This document shows, one piece after another, positions 49,315 to 61,007 of a stretch of DNA of 64,000 nt. Each line of letters opens with the position of its first letter. Position 1 is the stretch's first letter. Source of the stretch: Pseudoips prasinana (lineage: Eukaryota; Arthropoda; Insecta; Lepidoptera; Nolidae); assembly GCA_951640165.1 (NCBI GenBank), contig OX621237.1:17298001-17362000 (forward strand). The letters are read 5' to 3'. Position numbers and translations under genes: made by a program. The notes under the pieces are model-generated. The model had not been told where the DNA came from and ran no database searches. It saw only the letters and a program-made list of their open reading frames with translations.

Positions 49315-50770
49315 GCATACATGTTATAGATAAATTATACCCAGAGACTAAACAAATCATCGTGCTCATTCATTACACAAAGATTCATTCTGGGTGTGGA
49401 TTGTACCAACGATCTCCGGCTTAGCAGTCAGTCCAATGGACCAATAGGCCGGTCGATAGAGCATTTGAATCTATATGATAGATTAAAATCTGTATCTATC
49501 GATATTGCACGCCGATAGGCTAATAGGTACGTAATATAATAATAATAATAAAGTAAATAATACGGCCTGTAATATATTACGGCAAATCATCACCTTTTGG
49601 TTTATCCGACCTTTCGGAATGGATTGCACCAGCCGTGGAAGCGCGAGTTTCGGCAACTACCCTTGCTTGGGTTTGAAATGTATTTTATGATTTATATGGA
49701 ACTGTTAGTATACATACAACACTAATGACTTCAACACCCGAGCGCACTACATTGGTAACGTGACTATGGAAGTGACATGTTTCTTTATTTCAACCGCTTC
49801 ACGACGTATTCTGGAGTAATAGTGACGATTGGTGGAGAAGACCTGTGGTTTGTGTGAATTTGCAATCTGTGTCGATTACGTGCTGAGTTATTGCTGATTA
49901 ATTAAACTGTCAGTTTTTGATAGCTGTGGTATATTCTTTGGTCCTTTCAGTAATATATCTTTTATTTTCTCCAATAAAATATATGATCAAGTGTACACAT
50001 CGCGAAAGACTAAAAACATTAATATAGAACTGTACTTTTATATAAGCCATACATACACAATAATGTAACGACATACTTTGACGAGTCTGGGTTTGAATAA
50101 TTGTGTACTTTACATTTACATACATAGTACATACTTTCTTTAGACGTCAAAATACTTATGTCAAAGTCAAAATAGGTACTTTTTTGTTTCAATGCTTCTA
50201 ACTTTAAAACTTCTTTCTATAAAACATTTTGAAAAACACCGAAATACCTACGTGTAAATTTAGTTTTACCCAGAATGGATATGAAATATTGGGATTAACA
50301 TACAAACATTCGTTCGGTCTTTTTACGCTTAAGCGAGAATTTCCAATGTTATTTAGGTTTGGGTGCTTAATTAAATAAAGGCATAAACTGCCAAATTTAT
50401 AGTTGGTAGCCCCTGCGGCTTAGGCTCTGGGTCTAGACTTAATAGCTATTATTTTACTTAATTTATTTTATTTAGTTGTGAATCAGTCAGTCAAGACAAA
50501 AAATTATAAATACATATTTAGATTAGTGCAGATAGTGAGAAACCCCTTATTTGTGATATTGAAATGTCTCAAAACCTTAATGTTAAGAAAAACAAACAAG
50601 CCTCTCTTTTATATTTCATATTTACTTTTTATAATAAATCCCCTCGGGGTAGAAGTGGGACGCTATTTACATGGCTTTCCATAAGCACCGGTAGGGGAGG
50701 GAGCCTCTATTTGCTTTTATTATGCTAAGTGCCAATCATACCTGCTTAGTTCCCGCTGACTGGCTTTGAT
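49315..50770. other. No recognised gene; SINE fragment at 49335-49450
   Basis: 49335-49450 has the reverse-oriented SINE-like 'ctgggtgtggattgtaccaa' region. The rest is AT-rich. Confidence 0.4.
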
Positions 50771-50778
50771 ACAATATA

Positions 50779-51009
50779 AGACCGTACGGAGTCGATGGAA
50801 AAACTTATTTGTTTGCTGAAGTGTTTGTAGTGAAATCAGATAGAAAATATCATATTACTGATCTGCCTGACACAAGTTTCAAGACACATATTAAACGTGT
50901 ACTTATGGCTAGGGGTTATTATACCACTAAAGAGTACATCGATGACAAAGACACCTGGCGCTCACCACCTACCTGCACATTGCTCGCTGGAGATCTTGTA
51001 GCCATATAG
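50779..51009 (+). pseudogene. Protein-like open frame, C-terminal fragment of unknown gene
   Basis: Open from the TGA at 50767-50769 to TAG at 51007-51009 with no ATG at its start; the readable part includes VDGKTYLFAEVFVVKSDRKY and SFKTHIKRVLMARGYY. Composition looks like real protein rather than random frame. The 'FKTHIKRxL...YYTxxEYxDD' pattern is reminiscent of the C-terminal end of some insect non-LTR retrotransposon polyproteins, and R345 lies 370 bp downstream, but neither is proof. A host terminal exon is the alternative (possible acceptor tataag|acc at 50780). Confidence 0.35.
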
Positions 51010-51375
51010 ACATGACTAATTTGTTGGGTTATGTGAACTATCTGTGACTATCTGTAATATGATTGCTAACATATACTAAATTTAAATTTATTGACTCTGT
51101 CTCAAAATAAATAATGTTATTTTTTCGATGTTTTTCTTTTGTTTCCTAAATATAATCTAAATTAATATTCCTTCAGACAACCGATCGAGCAGATATTGTG
51201 TTTGCCTACTAAATAAGTACTTTAAGTGGACAAATCCCGTGTTCATGCCCGCTTGAGTATGTTTCGCTGGACCGTCTCAACTGGGCCGTGTTGAAACCGG
51301 TAGTAGATGAACCTGCTGAGTTTGTTTCGCTGGGTCTTCTCAGTTGGGGCGCATTGGATCCGGTGGTAGCACTAA

Positions 51376-51733
51376 AGCGCGACCGTCGTTATTAACACAA
51401 GGTCCGTCATAATAATAGTATACCTTAATATAGACAGAATCATTGACAATATGTAGTAAAAATATTAGACTTAAACTAGATAATTAAACTTAAACATAAT
51501 CTCTTGACAATAACTTGATACGAGCTAGCTAAATATCATTGCTATTATAAAATAAATTTTATAAATGTTTTAATAAAATCAATACAACCTGTACCTAAAT
51601 ATCTATGTTACTAGAAATAATAATGTACACAACTATATTACTACAAACATGTTCTGACTATTTACAAGCGCTTTTTTAAAGTCTACGTGAATAAAAACCT
51701 TTTTTATTTTATTTTTATTGTATTTTATTTTAA
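51376..51733 (+). repeat. Interspersed repeat R345, second copy
   Basis: Nearly identical to 20402-20775, without the 17-bp internal duplication. Ends 'gaataaaaaccttttttatt' with an AT-rich tail. Confidence 0.7.
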
Positions 51734-51782
51734 AAAAGATTTTTTTTAAACCGATATCTTAATAAGGTGGTTATCAATTCCA

Positions 51783-52048
51783 TTGTATGTTTTAGGGATC
51801 CGTGGGGTAAAACGAGACCCTATTACAAAGACAGCATGTCTGTCTGTCTGTCCGCCTAATACCAGACTATATCTCATGAACCGTGATAGTTAGACAGTTG
51901 ATATTTCGACCGCTGTTGCCGCTATAACAACAAATACTAAAATATTGAATAAAATTAATATCTATAGGGGCACCCATAAAACAAAATTGATTTTATAGAT
52001 AATGGTACGAAACCCCTCGTGCGCGAGTTCGACTCGCACTTGGCCGGT
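51783..52048 (-). repeat. Shortened inverted copy of the 3146-3727 repeat
   Basis: Reverse complement begins 'accggccaagtgcgagtcga' and ends in the cagacag run and 'ttttaccccacggatcccta'. Confidence 0.62.
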
Positions 52049-52254
52049 ATTTTATGTATGTTGCTCATTTCTCCGCTAGTTCTTAAATGATTCTGATAAT
52101 TCTTATTCGATATGGGAATTGTAATGCTTTGGGAATGGTCCATTTATAAATTTTGAACTCACTTAGAAAAATTGAAGTTAATATGTTTTTCTAAATAGTA
52201 ATTATTTATTTGACTTTTAAAGTTACTGGAATTAACTGCCTCACCAGACAATAT

Positions 52255-52550
52255 ACGATAGCGGGGGCTCAACCTGTCTTTAGAGAATTAAGTAACCAGT
52301 GCCAGCCATGTAGTTTCCGGCCCAAAAAGAATAACAGGTGCTACCATCCCGTGGGTGTCGTAAAAGGCGATAAAGGCAAACACCAAGTCGTTGGGTAGCA
52401 GGACCACCTGTGTAGCAGCACTAACTGCGGTCGCCAACTCGCATGCCAAGCGTGGTGACTACGGCAACCCGCTCCAAATAGTAAGGTTATAGTAACCTTT
52501 GGTGGACGCCTATGTCCGGCAGTGGACGATATCAGGCTGATGATGATGTC
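52255..52550 (+). repeat. Interspersed repeat with 'gctaccatcccgtgggtgtc' core
   Basis: GC-richer block including 'gtcgtaaaaggcgataaagg' and, at its end, a reversed (ATC)n-headed segment (gatatcaggctgatgatgat). A common-looking insect repeat; only this copy is in the window. Confidence 0.45.
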
Positions 52551-52699
52551 TTCCCGGCCGAATTTCGGCGGCCATTCTCAATGAAGATTAGCCAATTGCG
52601 CAGGACATATTATAGTGCACAAGTGTGTGCACAAACACAGGGGTACTTTCTATTCCACTCTCATGATCCAATGGGACGACTAGCGACACGACCGGAAAG

Positions 52700-52905
52700 A
52701 GGTCAGGTACAGGACCGACGGCTTTACGTGCTCTCCGAGCACGGGGGTGTAATACCGCCAACTTCCAGACTTCTGGCTGATACTGAGAAATTTCTTTTTA
52801 CGGAAAATTCCAAAATCACTTTTTGGCCCGACCCGGGATTTGAACCCCATTTTCTGCGGTTGAACACGCTACCGCTAGACCAACGAGGCAGGCTGATGAT
52901 GTAAC
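52700..52905 (-). mobile_element. SINE with well-kept tRNA-like head
   Basis: Reverse complement starts cctgcctcgttggtctagcg (A box ttggtctagcggt) and continues to ggggttcaaatcccgggtcg (B box), a nearly complete tRNA shape, followed by a body ending near 52700. It is not a working tRNA gene: the anticodon arm is loose and the sequence runs on into the SINE body. Confidence 0.6.
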
Positions 52906-53039
52906 CAGCGTCAGAAGCTAGCCCGCTCGGCTAGGCTCGTAGTCGCTAGTCGGCTTAGGGTAGTTACTGACTTGGAGATGTATGTATGGCAGAGTCGTCA
53001 TAAGCGATTTTTGCGCCAACTATGACTCTACGTAAATAA

Positions 53040-53125
53040 GAGATACAAATGTTCGTCCTGGGTGGGAATCCTAAGACCAGCGGCGTGAACTTGAAAGGCA
53101 AGCATTTGCCAACCGCGCCTAACTG
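53040..53125 (-). mobile_element. SINE S1, head fragment
   Basis: Reverse complement: gcgcggttggcaaatgcttg, then the degraded B box gattcccacccaggac. Confidence 0.55.
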
Positions 53126-53149
53126 TAAAGCGAAATCAACATATATTAG

Positions 53150-53828
53150 CGGTATGCATTTATCACTTTAAATTGTCATATAATAATCCAATAAAAAACA
53201 CCACTGCGTAACACATGCAATCTTTGCAAACTGTTCAGCAAGAGCTATAGTAAATAAGCTATGTATTTATCACTTTAAATTGTCATATAATGCAATCAAA
53301 ACATTAAAGCTGGCCAAATCCATTACGCGGAAGTTGCGCGTTCCATTTCCGTTTCATTCGCTTTCATTTGTTATTTTATTATAAATTGTTTTGTTGTACA
53401 AAAGAAATCGAATCGAACCCACAACTTGCGGCGTGAAAAGCAACCACGCCAATCTTTATAACCGACTTCAAATTAAGGAGGTTAACGATACGACTGTCTG
53501 ATTTGTTTTGTATATTACTCGATTTCTGCGTTTTTTATGTCGTTGGTTAAATGTTTTTAAACACTAAACATTAGTAAAGTGTTGCAACCATGCATGTAAC
53601 CCACACAGTAACAGTGTGATGATATAACTGGGCTTATAACAATCGTGATTTCATATCACACCCGTGAAATCTAGCATAACAAATATATAAAAAAAAACAA
53701 ATTTGCACATACAGTCAGAAGCATTCAATAAAGCGTTAAGGAACTGTAGAACGGCCATTTTGATTAGATACGTGACCGACGCAGTTGGCGGACCGATTTC
53801 CTTATACCCGCGTTAACAACCAAACCAC
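53150..53828. other. Flank left of the retrotransposon; 32-bp direct repeat
   Basis: A 32-bp block (tatcactttaaattgtcata...) occurs near 53158 and again near 53266. A SINE-like fragment is at 53405-53460. No gene. Confidence 0.5.
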
Positions 53829-54093
53829 TGCGCGTGCGCCGGCCGGTGGCCGAGTACATAAGGCGTTATGTACAGCGCAGCGCTAGTGATGGGCGCAGGT
53901 CGATGAGTTATGCGGGAATTAACGGGATGTGTAGACATCGACCAACTGATATAAATATTGTGTATTGTGTAAATAGTGTAAATATTATTATGTGTAAATG
54001 AACTGTAGGTAATAATGTGTAAATGAATTTATGTGTAACAATAATATAAATGTATACAGTGTAAATATATAATGTGCAAAGGAGTAGCCTACA
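53829..54093 (-). repeat. 3' LTR of the Ty3/gypsy element, truncated (265 bp)
   Basis: Appears identical to 58384-58648 over its whole length and begins right next to the polypurine tract. It lacks the remaining ~320 bp present in the 5' LTR; homology stops at 53828/53829. Confidence 0.85.
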
Positions 54094-54105
54094 CCACCCC
54101 CCACC
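54094..54105 (-). promoter_or_regulatory. Polypurine tract
   Basis: Minus strand GGTGGGGGGTGG directly before the TGTAGG start of the 3' LTR and 9 nt after the pol stop; primes plus-strand synthesis in LTR elements. Confidence 0.8.
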
Positions 54106-54113
54106 AGAGCCCG

Positions 54114-57100
54114 TCAAGGGCGATAATATTCTGGAAACTTCACATGACGGCCAGAACGAGTCACACGGTTTGGTGGAACTTCGGATGAGGGTTCGTCTAT
54201 TTGAACAGATAGTGTAAAGGCGGGCTTGAGTCGATCTATGGACACGGTCGTCTCTTTATTTTTAACCATAATCTTAAAGACTTTATCTCCTCTGGCAAGC
54301 ACCTTATGCGGCCCGGAGTAAGCTGCAGTAAGAGAACCACGTGTTGTGTCGTCGCGCAGGAAGACATGATCACAGGTCTTGAGTTCTTTATAAATAAATA
54401 CTCTGGGCTTACTATGGCGCGAAGTAGGAATAGGTCGCAACTTCCCGGCAAAATTTTTAAGTCTGGCGGAAAATTCGGATACATCCGTCGTACCGCCAAT
54501 TGAAGGCTCGAAGAACTCGCCAGGAAGTCTCAGCGGCTCACCATATACAAGTTCCGCTGACGAGGCTTGCAAATCCTCTTTAAAAGCGGCTCGTATACCC
54601 AACAAAACCCATGGCAACGATTCTGTCCATCGGTCATTCGCGTGACATACAATGGCGGCCTTTAGTTGTCGGTGAAACCGCTCAACTAAGCCGTTGCATG
54701 CCGGATGGTAGGCTGTCGTCCTTTTATGAACGAAACCGGCCATCTGTGACAGACATTGGAACAAGGCCGATTCAAATTGTCGGCCACGGTCGGTCGTAAT
54801 GTCTGTTGGACAACCGAACCGACAAATCCAGGTCGACAGCAAGGCTTTTGCAACAGTTTCCGCTGTTATGTCTTGTATCGGTATTGCCTCCGGCCAGCGA
54901 GTAAAACGGTCTACAGCCGTTAAGCAATATCGAAAACCATGCGAGAGAGGGAGAGGACCAATTAGGTCAATATGAACCTGACTGAAACGAGCGCGGGGTA
55001 AGTTAAAAGTGCCTAGAGGGGAAGTCACGTGACGAGTGATTTTAGCCCTCTGGCACGGTAAGCACGAACGCGCCCATTCTCTGCAATCCTTCCGAACACC
55101 GGGCCAGACAAATCGCTCTGATACCAATTTGGCCGATGCAGTGGCGCCAGGATGACTCAGGGAGTGCAGGCTATCAAAGACCTGCTTCCGTAAGATTTTT
55201 GGAACGTAAGGCCTGGAAGTTGAGGTACTGACGTCACAGTACAAGGTAACTCGACTTCCAGGAATATGGAGTTTTTGAAGTTCGAGTGATGAGCCTTTAC
55301 TCAAAAGCTCCTCAAGTTCAGGGTCAGTAGCTTGATTTTCGGCTAATGTCTCGAGGCTGACAGGTACTCCCAGTTCTTCAATCCGTGACAAAGTATCGGC
55401 AACGATATTATCTTTGCCGGATATGTGGCGGATGTCTGTAGTGAACTGGGATATGAAGTCAAGGTGTCTATACTGCCTTGGCGAACAGTTGTTTTTCCTT
55501 TCATGGAATGAAAAACTGATTGGCTTATGGTCAGTATAGACAATAAAGTGACGAGCCTCGAGCATATGCCTAAAATATTTTATGGCCTCGTATATCGCCA
55601 ACAATTCCCTGTCATAGGGCGAGTACTTGGTCTGTGAGGGGCTGAGCTTACGGGAGAAGAATGCCAAAGGTTCCCATGCGTCATCCTTGAACTGCTGAAG
55701 AACCGCTCCGATGGCCTTATCCGACGCGTCGGTAACGACAGCAAGCTTGGCTGCGCAATCTGGATGAGCCAACAAAGCTGCGTCTGCTAAGCTATCCTTG
55801 CAGGCCTGGAAAGCCTCTAAAGTATCACCCGTTAGCTGGATTGGCTGCGTTCCTTTCAACGAACCTGTCAAAAGCGCATGCAGTGGGGCTTGGATTTGGG
55901 CTGCTCGCGGAAGAAATCTCCTGTAAAAATTCAGCATCCCTAAGAAGCCTCGTAGCTGCCGCACGTTTGTGGGAGGAGGAAAATCTTTTATAGCCAGCAC
56001 CTTGGTGTCCAGGGGTCTGCATCCACTTTCCGAGATCAGATACCCTAGAAATTGCACCTCTGGTGCCCCAAAGACACATTTTGACGTGTTAATCAACATG
56101 CCGTACTCTTTTAATCTATTAAAGACTGCCCGCAAATGCTCCTCGTGCTCTGTCTCGCTCCTAGAGTATATTAAAAAATCGTCTAAGTACGAGTAAACAA
56201 AATCTAGCCCTCTGGTAAGCCCGTCCACAAATCGCTGAAAGGTCTGCCCCGCGTTACGAAGGCCGAAACTCATGAACGGGAATTCGAACATGCCGAATGG
56301 CGTGGTGATCGCAGTCTTAGGTATATCCTCAGGGCTGACAGGTATCTGATTATATGCTTTCTCCAAATCCAGTGTGCTAAAAATTTTACAACCAGCGATA
56401 CTCTGAGTAAAGTCGTGGATATGCCTAATCGGATATCTGTCAGGGACCGTGCGGGCGTTAAGACTGCGATAATCGCCACAGGGGCGCCATCCGTTATTTT
56501 TCTTTGGAGCCATGTGTAATGGCGAAGACCAGGAACTCTCTGAGGGTCTAGCTGTACCACAGGCCAGCATAGACTGAAATTCGGCTTTAGCGATCTTGAG
56601 CTTATCTGGAGGTAACCGGCGCGGCGGGAGGGAGACCGGGGGGCCTGGGGTCGTGCGGATATGGTGGACTGTGTTGTGTGGTGTAACGTGGTGTCTACCA
56701 GCTGGTCGTGTTATTTCAGGAAACTCGTCTAAAATTTTATGAAACGGAGTCTCACCAGTCACGACTTTTACAGAGGACACGTTATCTTTACGGTTCACTA
56801 AAGTGGCAATAGCTGTTACAGAAGTTAAGCTATCTCTTAAACGCTTATGGCGACAGTCAACAACAAGGCTGTAATAATTTAAAAAATCTACGCCTATAAT
56901 TGGTTTTGTTACGTCTGCAACAACAAAACGCCATATAAATGATCTGCGTAAGCCAAAATCTAAATTTAAGTTTATATAACCGTAGGTAGCAATGTTAGAA
57001 CCGTTAGCAGCACATAAGTTATATTCAGTCCGAGAACGACGATCCCGAAGCGCCGATCGTGGGTAGACACAGAGGTCGCTACCAGTGTCGACCAGGAATT

Positions 57101-57170
57101 GTGTCTTCGAAGAACGATCGGTGACGAACAGGCGACCCGAAGACGGTGAGAGGCAATCGTCAGTCGCCAT
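54114..57170 (-). CDS. pol: Ty3/gypsy Pol polyprotein (protease, RT, RNase H, integrase)
   Basis: 1018 codons, uninterrupted, ATG at 57170. Aspartic protease: LVDTGSD (Asp28) and the flap-end IIGVDFL (91-97). Reverse transcriptase: D268 in TLDLEKAY and YLDD at 328-331. RNase H: D481 (TDAS), E522 (YDREL), D547 (YTDHKP). Integrase: zinc site H669, H673, C703, C706, then the D735, D794, E830 triad with 35 residues between the last two, all family-consistent. The gene overlaps the gag stop as TAATG and lies in the -1 frame to gag, so Pol is made either by re-initiation or by frameshift. All key residues are present, so an active enzyme set is plausible. Confidence 0.95.
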   Translation of the reverse strand: MATDDCLSPSSGRLFVTDRSSKTQFLVDTGSDLCVYPRSALRDRRSRTEYNLCAANGSNIATYGYINLNLDFGLRRSFIWRFVVADVTKPIIGVDFLNYYSLVVDCRHKRLRDSLTSVTAIATLVNRKDNVSSVKVVTGETPFHKILDEFPEITRPAGRHHVTPHNTVHHIRTTPGPPVSLPPRRLPPDKLKIAKAEFQSMLACGTARPSESSWSSPLHMAPKKNNGWRPCGDYRSLNARTVPDRYPIRHIHDFTQSIAGCKIFSTLDLEKAYNQIPVSPEDIPKTAITTPFGMFEFPFMSFGLRNAGQTFQRFVDGLTRGLDFVYSYLDDFLIYSRSETEHEEHLRAVFNRLKEYGMLINTSKCVFGAPEVQFLGYLISESGCRPLDTKVLAIKDFPPPTNVRQLRGFLGMLNFYRRFLPRAAQIQAPLHALLTGSLKGTQPIQLTGDTLEAFQACKDSLADAALLAHPDCAAKLAVVTDASDKAIGAVLQQFKDDAWEPLAFFSRKLSPSQTKYSPYDRELLAIYEAIKYFRHMLEARHFIVYTDHKPISFSFHERKNNCSPRQYRHLDFISQFTTDIRHISGKDNIVADTLSRIEELGVPVSLETLAENQATDPELEELLSKGSSLELQKLHIPGSRVTLYCDVSTSTSRPYVPKILRKQVFDSLHSLSHPGATASAKLVSERFVWPGVRKDCREWARSCLPCQRAKITRHVTSPLGTFNLPRARFSQVHIDLIGPLPLSHGFRYCLTAVDRFTRWPEAIPIQDITAETVAKALLSTWICRFGCPTDITTDRGRQFESALFQCLSQMAGFVHKRTTAYHPACNGLVERFHRQLKAAIVCHANDRWTESLPWVLLGIRAAFKEDLQASSAELVYGEPLRLPGEFFEPSIGGTTDVSEFSARLKNFAGKLRPIPTSRHSKPRVFIYKELKTCDHVFLRDDTTRGSLTAAYSGPHKVLARGDKVFKIMVKNKETTVSIDRLKPAFTLSVQIDEPSSEVPPNRVTRSGRHVKFPEYYRP

Positions 57171-58039
57171 TATCGACTGCCCCTGGAGTTTTCCGAGTTG
57201 AAGTCACACGGGCGGATGCACTTGTTTGCCTTCTCGCCAAACTTGCCGTGGTACCAACACAAAGGAAACTTCCTATAGTTGGATTGAGATCGCCGCCTCG
57301 AACCACTTCGAGTGTTTCGGTTGTTGGTTGAGCGAGATTTGGATCTGCTATTCCTGTTTGACGATGCCAACTTTTGAAACTGCTTCCTGAGCTCAGCTAC
57401 TTCTTTGGTGAGCTCACTGATGAGGGAGCCAGCTTCTGTATTGCTCACGGCAGCGACGCTCGGTGACGAAGAAGCAAGGTCGTTCACTCGATCAGCTAAA
57501 TCAGCCAGGTCCTCGAGAGAAGCTGTGGCTGGCTGTCCTGCCAGCACCGTCTGGATGCCATGAGGCAGGCGGCTAGTCCAGATAGTTTTCAAAAAATCAT
57601 TTGGAACTCCCGTACCTGCGAGTCCTTTAAGGTGTCGGAGAAACTGAGAAGGCTTGCGGTCTCCAAGCTCTTCATGCATGAGAAGTTGCTTAATCTTCTT
57701 CTCGTTGGATGCACTAAGCCTCTTGATAAGCTCAGTTTTAAGCTTCTCGTACTTCTCCGTGGCGGGAGGGCTGACAATGAGGTCTTTGACTTCCCTGCAG
57801 TGCTGATTGTCGAGATGTGCGATCACGTAATTAAATTTCGTGACGTCACTCGTAATCCCGGACATCGCGAATTGTCCCTCGATTTGAGCAAACCATATCT
57901 CCGGTTCCTCCGCCCAAAATGGTGGCACTCTTACGCCGACTCTAAAAACATCGCTCTGATTTATCGACATTGTCCCCTCACTAGTGGCGGCCGGCGATGA
58001 CGTGCTCGGGCCAAGTGCGTCCTTATATTCTTTATCCAT
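57170..58039 (-). CDS. gag: Ty3/gypsy Gag protein
   Basis: 289 codons from ATG 58039 ([10 protein letters not shown]) to TAA 57172-57170. Forms the particle shell. Residues about 40-190 match the retrotransposon Gag capsid-like core of insect gypsy elements ([19 protein letters not shown], then [12 protein letters not shown]). A basic Arg/Ser-rich stretch ([20 protein letters not shown]) precedes the end, where [18 protein letters not shown] gives a C-x2-H-x9-C-x3-C pattern in place of the retroviral CCHC knuckle. An upstream in-frame GTG at 58057 lies inside the primer site and is not a likely start. Confidence 0.9.
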   Translation of the reverse strand: MDKEYKDALGPSTSSPAATSEGTMSINQSDVFRVGVRVPPFWAEEPEIWFAQIEGQFAMSGITSDVTKFNYVIAHLDNQHCREVKDLIVSPPATEKYEKLKTELIKRLSASNEKKIKQLLMHEELGDRKPSQFLRHLKGLAGTGVPNDFLKTIWTSRLPHGIQTVLAGQPATASLEDLADLADRVNDLASSSPSVAAVSNTEAGSLISELTKEVAELRKQFQKLASSNRNSRSKSRSTNNRNTRSGSRRRSQSNYRKFPLCWYHGKFGEKANKCIRPCDFNSENSRGSR

Positions 58040-58048
58040 GCTCTTAAA

Positions 58049-58059
58049 CGGGGTCACCA
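58049..58059 (-). promoter_or_regulatory. Primer-binding site, tRNA-Trp type
   Basis: Minus strand TGGTGACCCCG, 11 nt, complementary to the 3' end of eukaryotic tRNA-Trp (…CGGGGTCACCA), 3 nt after the 5' LTR end. It overlaps the region just before the gag ATG (58039), leaving almost no separate leader. Confidence 0.75.
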
Positions 58060-58062
58060 GTA

Positions 58063-58648
58063 TGGTAGTGAGGCGTGTGGTAACTTAGTGGTATCCCGGG
58101 AGTGATAAATAAGACACCAAAACTCACGGTTTCCAGCTATGTATTGTCCAACACACTATATCACCAAGTACATTACATATACAAGTTTAGAAGGCACAAT
58201 GATAGGAAGCACAAGCACTAGTATAGTAGAAAGTTCACAAGAGAGGAAATGAAATATAGTTCTTAGGTATAATAGATAGTACATAAGCGCGTAACATAAA
58301 ATAAGCGAGTGGCGCGAGTCTATATGGCATAGAAAAGCAGCGTGCGTTCCGCGTGGGATCTAGTCTGTGACTGAGTTGACCTCTGCGCGTGCGCCGGCCG
58401 GTGGCCGAGTACATAAGGCGTTATGTACAGCGCAGCGCTAGTGATGGGCGCAGGTCGATGAGTTATGCGGGAATTAACGGGATGTGTAGACATCGACCAA
58501 CTGATATAAATATTGTGTATTGTGTAAATAGTGTAAATATTATTATGTGTAAATGAACTGTAGGTAATAATGTGTAAATGAATTTATGTGTAACAATAAT
58601 ATAAATGTATACAGTGTAAATATATAATGTGCAAAGGAGTAGCCTACA
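58063..58648 (-). repeat. 5' LTR of the Ty3/gypsy element, about 586 bp
   Basis: Minus strand starts TGTAGGC at 58648 and ends CTACCA at 58063, TG...CA. The inner end is deduced from the primer site, because the other LTR is too short to compare. The first 265 bp match 54093-53829. Confidence 0.72.
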
Positions 58649-58860
58649 GAGTGTCTGTATATTGTAAATGTTAAAAAAAGCTTTGCAAGTTTCACTTAAA
58701 GTGTCCCTGACTACTATCTAATATTTTTGTTCGACGATTTATTTTTCATATGGTAGGTGTATAATATCCTGGTACAATGATATGTTCTTAAGATATACGG
58801 TAAAAATGATAAGTTTAATAATAATAATTATATCTATTTGTTTGATTCGTTATTCTGTAT

Positions 58861-58955
58861 AATAATAATTATAATATCTTGAGACATTATTCGCACATGG
58901 CCGTCTGATCCCAAACTAGCTCTTAGTTTGTAATTGTACTATGGAAACCAGTATG
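58861..58955 (-). mobile_element. SINE S1, tail fragment
   Basis: Reverse complement: 'ctggtttccatagtacaatt', 'gggatcagacggccatgtgc' and 'aataatgtctcaagatatta'. Confidence 0.6.
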
Positions 58956-60394
58956 TATGGACTTAGGCATTAGGTATAGTATATTTAAACATAACTTTTA
59001 TAGTTAATGTAGGCTTTCACTGCTTTAGCGGAGAACAGAGGCAAGCCGGGACTCATGCAAAACCCATCGAAAAAATAATACTAGAAACTAAGTAATTTTC
59101 AGCGTGTTGACAAGAGACATTTTGCTGTACGTATTCAGGAGTCAGTGTAGTTAACTAAGACCAAATGTGGCGCGATTACGCACAATGCGCAGATGTTCGC
59201 TGAATTGTGACTTTCGGACAAAGGTCACACACAAATATTTGGCTTTCTTCTCCGAAAAGATAACCTCGCCGAACGTTTGGACTGGTTCTATTGTAGCAGG
59301 GATGCTCGTCCGAGTTAAGAGCACGACGGCACTGCAAGTGGAGTTCATCTCGATTCTCTACTTCTTAAACCTTTTGTCTCAGGCGTTGGTGGAAGTTTGG
59401 AGATGGTCGTAGATGGCATTCGGTCTTAGACTGGTGCAGGAGTAGTATAATTCAGTAAAGTGCTAAAAGAGCTAGATGGGCTTTCTTGAGATTGAGGTTT
59501 CACCACACGGTTTACTGGACTAATCTGATGATGAATATCCTCAAATATTTCTGGAATATCGCGACGGGTTATTCAAGTTTTAGGTATCTATTTGGGTTTG
59601 GGTTTCATTGTTAAGTTTCGATGCGAAATTACCAAATGACTAACTGGACTTATCTGATGGCGGACATCAGATGCTGTGATTATATTCTAATAGTCAATAT
59701 ATGCGGTTAGTAGCGATAGTTTTACTACAAAACTTAAAGTCTAACATTAAGATAGGATTAGGTACCTATAGGGATATAGAGAGTGAAGATAACTTCTCGC
59801 TGAATTCCGGCAAAAGCTTCTCATTTAAAACGAGAGTAGACAAGACGTATTAAACCGCAGAAGAGTATGAGTGACTCAAGTGATAACAATCTGATTCTAT
59901 CTCGGCAAGTTCACGGTTCTACTTTCCTCTTCGTGACTTCGTGCTACTACTGAGTAGTTCTTTACAGACATATCTTAACTATAACTACGAGATTGACACC
60001 CAATATTCCTATTGTTTGCGGTTTATCTAATTACCGCTATTGGTCTTGCGGTAATCAGATAAACCAAAGATAGTTATGGTAACTTTAATTATTGGATATA
60101 CTTTATTTTATTTGAGACAACAAACAATTGCGTAATTTGCTTAATACTAATACAGTATTTCTTAGAAAACACTTACTTACGTAGTATACGGCAATTACTA
60201 TGATACTGTGACTGAATGAACTCCATGTGGAACCCAACAATCTTATGTTACTATTTTATGATTGATATGTATTTAGAATGATATAATTATAATATAAGAT
60301 TTTGCGGGAGTGGTTAATTGTAAAATTAGAAGAATGTTAAAGTAGATATGAAAAATAAAGAAATACGTCTATGGTATTATAAATTTAAAGGCTG
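58956..60394. other. No recognised gene; hairpin at 60020-60065
   Basis: The hairpin arms ggtttatctaattaccgc and gcggtaatcagataaacc pair with one mismatch over 18 bp and a 10-nt loop. Elsewhere nothing stands out. Confidence 0.45.
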
Positions 60395-60620
60395 ATATCG
60401 TATGACTAGGAGACAGCGGCTTATATCAGAATATCATCACCCCATCTTATCCAAAGGGGGGCGTTGAATTCGACTTGAGGGAATATCTACCAGAAGACGG
60501 GCAACAGCTTCCTTCTGAGTACTATGACCATCTTACTGCGATCGTCGACCCCTCTGCCAAGCATGGCGATTATGGAATGTTCCCACAACATGATTCTTGG
60601 CGGAGGCTGGTCCTGCAGTG
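60395..60620 (+). repeat. Dispersed element containing the source-like unit of the 131-bp satellite
   Basis: 'gacagcggcttatatcagaa', 'tatcatcaccccatcttatc' and 'agaagacgggcaacagcttc' match successive parts of the satellite unit. They are followed by 'actgcgatcgtcgacccctc', the upstream module of the composite SINE. Single, not tandem. Confidence 0.72.
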
Positions 60621-61007
60621 GACTTCTTTCAGCTTTCAAATGATGATCGAATCATTCGTTCATTACATTTAATTGTCACGATTTCACAAAAATAAAACAT
60701 ATAAACTTAACATTTTCATGATAATAAAGTACAGTTGGTTCTATTTATTTCCTTATTCTTTGCAATCGAGATTGTATACTTTAAATATATATTTAAATGA
60801 AACTAATTGAATCAACTATTTACTTCGATAAAAATATGAAATCAACATCCGTCGACAGTGGTAAGTAGATATTTTCCATTAGTAGCCAGAACTTCGGTTT
60901 AATTGAGTACCTTTTTGTTTTAGGTTGCCACGTCAATCACTGCACGGCAAGGTATAAAATGTGACGATTTAAAAAAAACATATTACTGATAAAAATATAT
61001 ATGACTA

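Larger units (their letters stand above)
53829..58648 (-). mobile_element. Ty3/gypsy LTR retrotransposon with open gag and pol, no env
   Basis: 4820 bp on the minus strand in the order 5' LTR (58648-58063), tRNA-Trp-type primer site, gag, pol (protease, RT, RNase H, integrase), polypurine tract, truncated 3' LTR. Protein order PR-RT-RH-IN is that of Ty3/gypsy. No env frame. Matching LTR parts appear identical and both frames are open, so the insertion is young. No target-site duplication can be found (left flank accac, right flank gagtg), as expected if the left end is lost. Confidence 0.93.

Noticed and set aside
52830..52905. tRNA gene on the minus strand
   Set aside because: Good B box and A box, but the anticodon arm is irregular and it forms the head of a SINE.
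53908..54117. Open frame after pol as an env-like gene
   Set aside because: 69 codons lying within the LTR, low-complexity; no env features.
58058..58383. Separate 5' leader of the Ty3/gypsy element after a 265-bp LTR
   Set aside because: The primer site next to the gag start and TG...CA ends indicate that this DNA is part of a longer 5' LTR; the 265-bp reading also gives no primer site and no target duplication.
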